In this document: positions 9,299 to 13,991 of the stretch, piece by piece | Numbering within the stretch: the first letter of the stretch is position 1 | Layout of the letters: each line of letters opens with the position of its first letter | Assembly (NCBI GenBank): GCA_043810345.1 | Contig: JBDROF010000033.1 | Location: forward strand, 1 to 13,991 | Direction: 5' to 3' | Length of the DNA stretch: 13,991 bases | Source: QYOJ01 sp043810345 | Lineage (GTDB): Bacteria; Bacteroidota; Bacteroidia; Bacteroidales; FEN-979 | Translations under genes and position numbers: made by a program | Notes under the pieces: generated by a model | Told to the model about the DNA's origin: nothing | The model's database searches: none | Seen by the model: only the letters and a program-made list of their open reading frames with translations

Positions 9299-9309
9299 AG
9301 AGTGACTCT

Positions 9310-12300
9310 ATGAACAGAATTTACGCGATTTTCATTCTTTTCCTCCCCTTCCTGGGATGGGGAGGGCCCTTGTCGACCGGCGAGTCGGTGTTAGCCACGG
9401 GAGCGTGGTACAAGATTGCCGTGAACCAGACAGGCATTCACCGGGTAACCTACGATGACCTGGTGGCACTGGGCATGGACCCTGTTGCGGTGAATCCTGC
9501 TCATATCAGGGTCTACGGTAACGGGGGAGGGATGCTTCCGGAGGCGAATGACCAGCCACGGATCGATGACCTGAGGGAGAACCCGATCGTGGTATATGAA
9601 GGCGGCGACGGATCCTTCGATCCGGGGGATTATTTCATCTTTTACGGGGAGGCCCCTGATGTGTGGCGGTTTGATCCGGTTACCAGGACATTCACCCATG
9701 AAAAGAATCTCTATTCCGGCTTCACCTACTATTTCATCACCACTGATCTGGGTGTTGGGAAACGGGTTCAGCCTGTTGCTTCCCTGGATACAACTCCCGA
9801 CTATACCTCCATTCGCTTTACCGATTACGCGTTTCATGAGTTGAACGAACGAAACCTGATCCGTTCCGGCAAGATCTGGGTGGGGGAGGAGTTCAATGTG
9901 TCAACACCCATATGGGAGTTTCAGTTTCATTTTCCCAACGTGGTCACCACCACGGCTGCCAGGATCAATACGTTCGCCGTTGCACGGGCTCCCAATGTGA
10001 GTACCATGTATATCTATAATGATGGGGAGTTGATCGATCAGTTCACTCTGGATTATACCGACCCTCAATCAATTAATTTCTATGCCCGGCCTAAGTTACG
10101 GGCATCTGCCACTACCCTGAATCAGGAACATCCAACCATCAGACTGGAGTTCAGTTTACCGACCCCGGGCTCTAAGGCGTGGTTGTATTACGTTGAGGTG
10201 ATCGCCCAGCGATATCTGAAATGGGTCGGGCCCCAGTTTTCTTTCCGTGATCCCAACTCGGTTCAGGAAAATAAAAATACCCTCTTCAGGATTTCAGCAT
10301 CGCCGGAGAATATGGTGATATGGGATGTGACCGATCCAGGAGCTATCGGATCCGTACAGGGGATGTGGGATCCTGCCACCGGATTTTTTGATTTTATTCT
10401 GCCTACCCCGGTACTGAAAGAGTTTATCGCTTTTGATGAATCCGGTTATTATCCGGTGACACCCCTCGGACCCGTTGCCAACCAGAACCTCCATGGCCTC
10501 AATCCGGCTACCCTTATCATTGTTGCTCACCCGCTTTTCATGGAGTTGGCTGAAGAGCTGGCTGCATTTCACCGGAGTGAGACACAGCTCTCTGTCATCG
10601 TGGCGGAGACGGAACAGGTCTATCATGAATTTTCCTCCGGGCAACCGGACCTGACCGCTATCAGGGATTTTGTCAGGATGTTGTACCTGCGCGCTACCGA
10701 AAGTGACACACCCAGGTATATCCTGCTATTTGGCGATGGCTCATACGATTACAAAGACCGGATTCCCAACAACACCAATTTTGTGCCCACCTACCAGTCA
10801 TATGAGTCATTCAAGTTTATTTCAACCTTTGTAACAGACGATTACTTTGGGATCATGGAAGAGCATTCCGGAGAGGGATCTTCGGGTAAACTGGATCTGG
10901 GAATGGGCCGTTTTCCTGTCTCCAACCTGGAACAGGCGGAAGCTATTGTAGACAAGATCATTCACTATGCGCAGAAAAATGACACCATCCAGTCGTCCTG
11001 GCGAAATTACATCACCTTCATTGCCGATGACGAAGATTCCAACCTCCATCTGCATCAGGCAGAAGAGCTGTGCGACATCGTAGCATCAAAATATCCTGTC
11101 TTTAATGTTAATAAAATCTACCTGGATGCCTATCAGCTGGTCAGAACACCGTCAGGTCCCCGGTATCCATCGGTTAACCTGGCGATCAACGACGCGGTGA
11201 ACAACGGAAGCCTCATCATCAACTACACAGGGCATGGAGGAGAGGATGCCTGGAGTGCGGAAAAGGTGCTGACGATCCCCGACATTGAAAGCTGGACGAA
11301 TGCTGACAAATTCCCGGTCTTCATTACCGCCACCTGTGAATTCAGCAGGTTTGATAATCCCGAGCGGTTCAGCGCAGGGGAGATGATGATCGTAAAACCC
11401 GGGGCAGGAGCTATTGCCATCTACTCTACTACCCGGCTGGCGCTTGCTTCGTCAAACTTCAAGCTGGATACCTCCTTTTTCCGGAACCTTATGATCAGGG
11501 ATGAAGAGGGAAATTACCAGAAGATGGGGGATCTGTTAAGGATCTCGAAAAACAACAACAATAACAATAACATCCGCAACTTTGTATTGCTTGGAGACCC
11601 GGCTCAACCCATCGCCTTCCCTGAATACCAGGTGGTTACTACCGCTATAAACGGTGAACCGGTGGGTGTGGTTCCGGATACCCTGCTGGGCCTTTCGGTG
11701 GTCGCTGTTTCGGGAGAGGTACGGGATCAGGCCGGAAACAAAGCCACTGGTTTCAATGGAACACTGACAGCCAGGGTGTTTGACAAACCGGTCACCTACC
11801 GGACCCTGGCAAACCAGGCAAAGAGTTACAAGGAGTATTTCCAGATTCAGAACGAATTACTGAGTGAAGGTCCCGCTTCCATTGAGAACGGAGCGTTCTT
11901 TTTCTCCTTCATCGTTCCCCGTGAGATCTCCCCCTATTTTGGTTTTGGAAAGATCAGTTATTATGCCTGTTCGGAAACCTCTGATGGAAACGGCTACGAT
12001 GACAATGTAGTGATTGGGGGTACAGATCCTTCAGTGATTCCGGACAATGAGGGACCTGAGATCTCTATCTACCTGGACTCCAGGAGTTTTATTTCAGGCG
12101 GCCTGGCAGGCAGGAACCCCTTACTGCTGGTTGATCTCTTTGATAAGGATGGGATCAATCATGTGGGACTTGGCCTTGGTCATGAGATCCTGGCCGCCAT
12201 TGATGACCACTGGTCACAGGCAGTGGTTCTCAATCCCTATTATACCCCGGCGATGAATGATTTTCAGCAGGGGACAGCGCTTTATCCATATACTGATTTG

Positions 12301-12705
12301 TCGATCGGACGACATACCCTGACCGTCAGGGCGTGGGATATGTTCAATAATTCCACGGAGCGTACGATCGACTTTTACGTGTTTGAACATCCTGCGATCC
12401 ATGTCACCTCGGTGTATACCTTCCCTAATCCGCTGATCGATGGAACCACTTTCACCTTCAGACCGGAGGCCGGGAATGGGAGTATGGAGGTGGCCATTGA
12501 GGTGTATACCATCACCGGCCAGCCTGTCCGGGTGATCGACGTTTCCGTGACAGAGAATACCGGGCAACCTGTCCGCGTATATTGGGATGGCACGAATCAG
12601 AACAGGATGAAACTATCCAGCGGGATCTATCCATATTCGGTCAGATTCATGGGAGCCAACGGGAGTTTTGCACGCACATCCGGAAAGGTTATCATTCTAA
12701 GATAG
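9310..12705 (+). CDS. porU: Type IX secretion sortase PorU, second copy (C25 peptidase, short form)
   Basis: A second complete PorU-like protein of 1131 residues. I start at the ATG at 9310 (MNRIYAIFILFLPFLGWG, a signal peptide) rather than further upstream, where the frame only overlaps the end of the first copy. It lacks that copy's N-terminal domain: SVLATGAWYK comes almost directly after the signal peptide, and YGNGGGMLPEAND is at 69-81 instead of 225-237. From there the two align nearly without net gaps to the active site, with FGDGSYDYKDR (474-484), His642 in YTGHGGE and Cys676 in ATCEFSRFD; His-Cys spacing is 34 in both. A seven-Asn run follows (748-754). The C-terminal T9SS domain starts near 1033 (YTFPNPL ... 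SSGIYPYSV ... KVIILR). The 11-bp gap implies co-transcription with the first copy. The catalytic pair is intact, so it is probably active; a different cargo range or a paired complex with the first copy is inference. Confidence 0.93.
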   Translation: MNRIYAIFILFLPFLGWGGPLSTGESVLATGAWYKIAVNQTGIHRVTYDDLVALGMDPVAVNPAHIRVYGNGGGMLPEANDQPRIDDLRENPIVVYEGGDGSFDPGDYFIFYGEAPDVWRFDPVTRTFTHEKNLYSGFTYYFITTDLGVGKRVQPVASLDTTPDYTSIRFTDYAFHELNERNLIRSGKIWVGEEFNVSTPIWEFQFHFPNVVTTTAARINTFAVARAPNVSTMYIYNDGELIDQFTLDYTDPQSINFYARPKLRASATTLNQEHPTIRLEFSLPTPGSKAWLYYVEVIAQRYLKWVGPQFSFRDPNSVQENKNTLFRISASPENMVIWDVTDPGAIGSVQGMWDPATGFFDFILPTPVLKEFIAFDESGYYPVTPLGPVANQNLHGLNPATLIIVAHPLFMELAEELAAFHRSETQLSVIVAETEQVYHEFSSGQPDLTAIRDFVRMLYLRATESDTPRYILLFGDGSYDYKDRIPNNTNFVPTYQSYESFKFISTFVTDDYFGIMEEHSGEGSSGKLDLGMGRFPVSNLEQAEAIVDKIIHYAQKNDTIQSSWRNYITFIADDEDSNLHLHQAEELCDIVASKYPVFNVNKIYLDAYQLVRTPSGPRYPSVNLAINDAVNNGSLIINYTGHGGEDAWSAEKVLTIPDIESWTNADKFPVFITATCEFSRFDNPERFSAGEMMIVKPGAGAIAIYSTTRLALASSNFKLDTSFFRNLMIRDEEGNYQKMGDLLRISKNNNNNNNIRNFVLLGDPAQPIAFPEYQVVTTAINGEPVGVVPDTLLGLSVVAVSGEVRDQAGNKATGFNGTLTARVFDKPVTYRTLANQAKSYKEYFQIQNELLSEGPASIENGAFFFSFIVPREISPYFGFGKISYYACSETSDGNGYDDNVVIGGTDPSVIPDNEGPEISIYLDSRSFISGGLAGRNPLLLVDLFDKDGINHVGLGLGHEILAAIDDHWSQAVVLNPYYTPAMNDFQQGTALYPYTDLSIGRHTLTVRAWDMFNNSTERTIDFYVFEHPAIHVTSVYTFPNPLIDGTTFTFRPEAGNGSMEVAIEVYTITGQPVRVIDVSVTENTGQPVRVYWDGTNQNRMKLSSGIYPYSVRFMGANGSFARTSGKVIILR
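11551..11571 (+). repeat. AAY trinucleotide run (poly-Asn) in the second porU
   Basis: Seven consecutive Asn codons (AAC AAC AAC AAT AAC AAT AAC) lie between RISK and IRNFVLLGDPA. The first copy has SKNNTSSSANTRK at the same place, so this is a polar loop just after the catalytic region where length can vary without breaking the frame. Confidence 0.85.
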
Positions 12706-12800
12706 AGGAGGTTGTGCCATTTTTTTATCATAGAAGCAATATCAAAAAATTAAATTCGTTACTTTTGCTAACCATTTTTTCAGACTAAATTTTAATAGGA
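12706..12800 (+). other. porU-porV intergenic region
   Basis: This 95-bp, strongly AT-rich gap separates the second porU from porV. It holds a perfect -7 element (given separately) and the sequence AATAGGA immediately before the porV ATG, a weak ribosome-binding candidate. No clear terminator hairpin is seen after the porU stop, so read-through into porV is possible in addition to its own promoter. Confidence 0.5.
12760..12767 (+). promoter_or_regulatory. Bacteroidota-type -7 element of porV
   Basis: TACTTTTG is an exact TAnnTTTG match 33 bp before the porV ATG, placing transcription start near 12773 and giving a leader of about 28 nt. No TTG is present at the -33 distance. The surrounding AT-rich sequence and the position fit a genuine promoter, which would let PorV be made independently of the two large sortases. 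Confidence 0.55.
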
Positions 12801-13988
12801 ATGCGACAGATAAACTTTAGATTGGCGTTGATTTTGGCAGGATGTGTTATGATCAATTACACTTTTGGTCAGGATGAGCAGAAACCCAACGTGATAACCA
12901 CGGCCGTTCCGTTTCTGATGATAGCTCCGGATGCCCGTTCGGGAGGGATGGGAGACATTGGTGTCTCCACCACTCCTGATGCCTATTCATTATACTGGAA
13001 TCCGGCTAAATATGCTTTCGTCGAAAAGGACTTCGGAGCCGGTATCGGGTATGTTCCCTGGTTGAGAGGTCTGGTCAACGATATCGGTCTGGCTTCGGTT
13101 TCCGGTTACAAGCGGTTTGGAGATAAGCAGGCCATTGCACTTTCCCTGCGCTTTTTTTCCATGGGGGAGGTCATGTTTACCAATGATGTTGGCCAGGAAC
13201 TGGGTGCCGTAAAGCCCAATGAGTGGGCGGTAGATGCTACGTATGCGAGGAAGTTTACACGGACCTTGTCCGGTGCCGTGGCTTTCCGGTTTATCTACTC
13301 GAACCTGGTACCTGTTGATTATACTAAGGGTGATGTCCGCCCGGGGATGTCGGGAGCCGCAGACGTCGCACTCTATTATCACAAAGAGCTGGAGATCAAA
13401 GGGCTCAGTGGGGCGTGGATCGATTTCGGTTTTAACATTTCCAACATTGGGGCAAAGATCTCTTACAGCAGCGCCTCTACTTTGCGGGATTTTATCCCCA
13501 CCAACCTGCGAATCGGCCCCTCTTTTACCATGGATATTGATGATTACAACCGGCTATCCTTTGCCATTGACCTGAATAAACTCCTCGTCCCCACTCCACC
13601 CATATACTCTGATTCCACAGCCCCGGATGGGAAGAGAATTATTTTAAAAGGGATGGACCCGGACGTATCCGTTGCCCAGGGGATGATCCAGTCATTCTAT
13701 GATGCCCCCTACGGTTTCAAGGAGGAGTTGGAGGAGATCAATGTCGTGATTGCTGCGGAATACTGGTACAATAAGTTATTTGCCATCCGTGCAGGATACT
13801 TCTGGGAGTCGAAATACAAAGGCGAACGCCAGTTCTTTACCCTGGGTGCCGGATTACGTTACAATGTTTTTGGTCTGGATTTCTCTTACCTGATCCCAGT
13901 AAAAAACAACAACCCGCTGCAAAACACCCTCCAGTTCACCCTGCTCTTTAACTTTGACCAGGTTGGAGCCAGGGATAAAGAGAAATAG
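12801..13988 (+). CDS. porV: Type IX secretion outer-membrane shuttle protein PorV (LptO)
   Basis: PorV is a FadL-like outer-membrane beta-barrel that collects T9SS cargo from the SprA translocon and delivers it to PorU in the attachment complex. The 395-residue protein starts MRQINFRLALILAGCVMINY with signal cleavage probably after FG (FG|QDEQKP). It shows the family N-terminus NVITTAVPFLMIAPDARSGG, MGDIGVSTTPDAYSLYWNPA (50-69) and YVPWLRGLVNDIGLASVSGY, then repeated strand-like segments and a C-terminal barrel strand pattern (FTLGAGLRYNVFGLDFSYLIPV, LQFTLLFNFDQV). Length fits PorV. The stop is 3 bases from the window end, so nothing can be said about what follows. It lies 95 bp after the second porU on the same strand, in the well-known porU-porV association, with its own -7 element. 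Confidence 0.95.
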   Translation: MRQINFRLALILAGCVMINYTFGQDEQKPNVITTAVPFLMIAPDARSGGMGDIGVSTTPDAYSLYWNPAKYAFVEKDFGAGIGYVPWLRGLVNDIGLASVSGYKRFGDKQAIALSLRFFSMGEVMFTNDVGQELGAVKPNEWAVDATYARKFTRTLSGAVAFRFIYSNLVPVDYTKGDVRPGMSGAADVALYYHKELEIKGLSGAWIDFGFNISNIGAKISYSSASTLRDFIPTNLRIGPSFTMDIDDYNRLSFAIDLNKLLVPTPPIYSDSTAPDGKRIILKGMDPDVSVAQGMIQSFYDAPYGFKEELEEINVVIAAEYWYNKLFAIRAGYFWESKYKGERQFFTLGAGLRYNVFGLDFSYLIPVKNNNPLQNTLQFTLLFNFDQVGARDKEK

Positions 13989-13991
13989 CGA

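Noticed and set aside
9199..9309. Longer N-terminus for the second PorU, overlapping the end of the first
   Set aside because: The added 37 residues are Cys/His-rich out-of-frame translation of the first copy's C-terminal domain, and they would bury the signal peptide that starts at 9310.
5462..12705. The two PorU genes as one gene split by a frameshift
   Set aside because: Each has its own signal peptide, catalytic His/Cys pair and C-terminal T9SS domain; they are complete paralogues.

Overview
The window comes from a member of the Bacteroidota, probably near Bacteroidales/Marinilabiliales-like lineages. Three things support this: a type IX secretion system (T9SS) gene set that is confined to the phylum, promoter -7 elements of the TAnnTTTG type, and translation starts without a strong Shine-Dalgarno sequence. 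No rRNA, tRNA, CRISPR array, transposase or integrase is visible. Coding density is high and all large genes are intact.

Layout. Minus strand, from the right: a PorP/SprF-family outer-membrane protein (4372-5364), the lipoprotein GldJ (2827-4296), MurF (1440-2729), AnmK (272-1402), and at the left edge the start of a small coiled-coil protein (cut at base 1). Plus strand, starting 97 bp from porP/sprF and divergent from it: two complete PorU-type C25 sortases in tandem (5462-9298 and 9310-12705, 11 bp apart), then PorV (12801-13988) behind its own TAnnTTTG element. The window ends 3 bases after the porV stop.

How the genes fit together. T9SS cargo crosses the outer membrane, is carried by the barrel protein PorV to the cell-surface sortase PorU, which removes the C-terminal signal domain and attaches the cargo to lipopolysaccharide. 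GldJ is an outer-membrane lipoprotein on the periplasmic side, needed for a stable T9SS/gliding apparatus. PorP/SprF proteins are outer-membrane partners of the same machinery. MurF (last step of the cytoplasmic peptidoglycan precursor) and AnmK (anhydroMurNAc recycling) link the cluster to cell-wall metabolism. The association of gldJ with porU, porV and murF is a known Bacteroidota neighbourhood.

What stands out. (1) The sortase is duplicated; both copies keep the catalytic His/Cys pair and a C-terminal T9SS domain, but the first has about 155 extra N-terminal residues. (2) anmK carries an in-frame array of 13 heptanucleotide units in strict register, adding about 30 residues of degenerate seven-residue repeats. 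(3) A second, unrelated decamer array covers the anmK start codon. I found no wholly unknown multi-gene system; the paired sortases and the two tandem arrays in and before anmK are the best leads.
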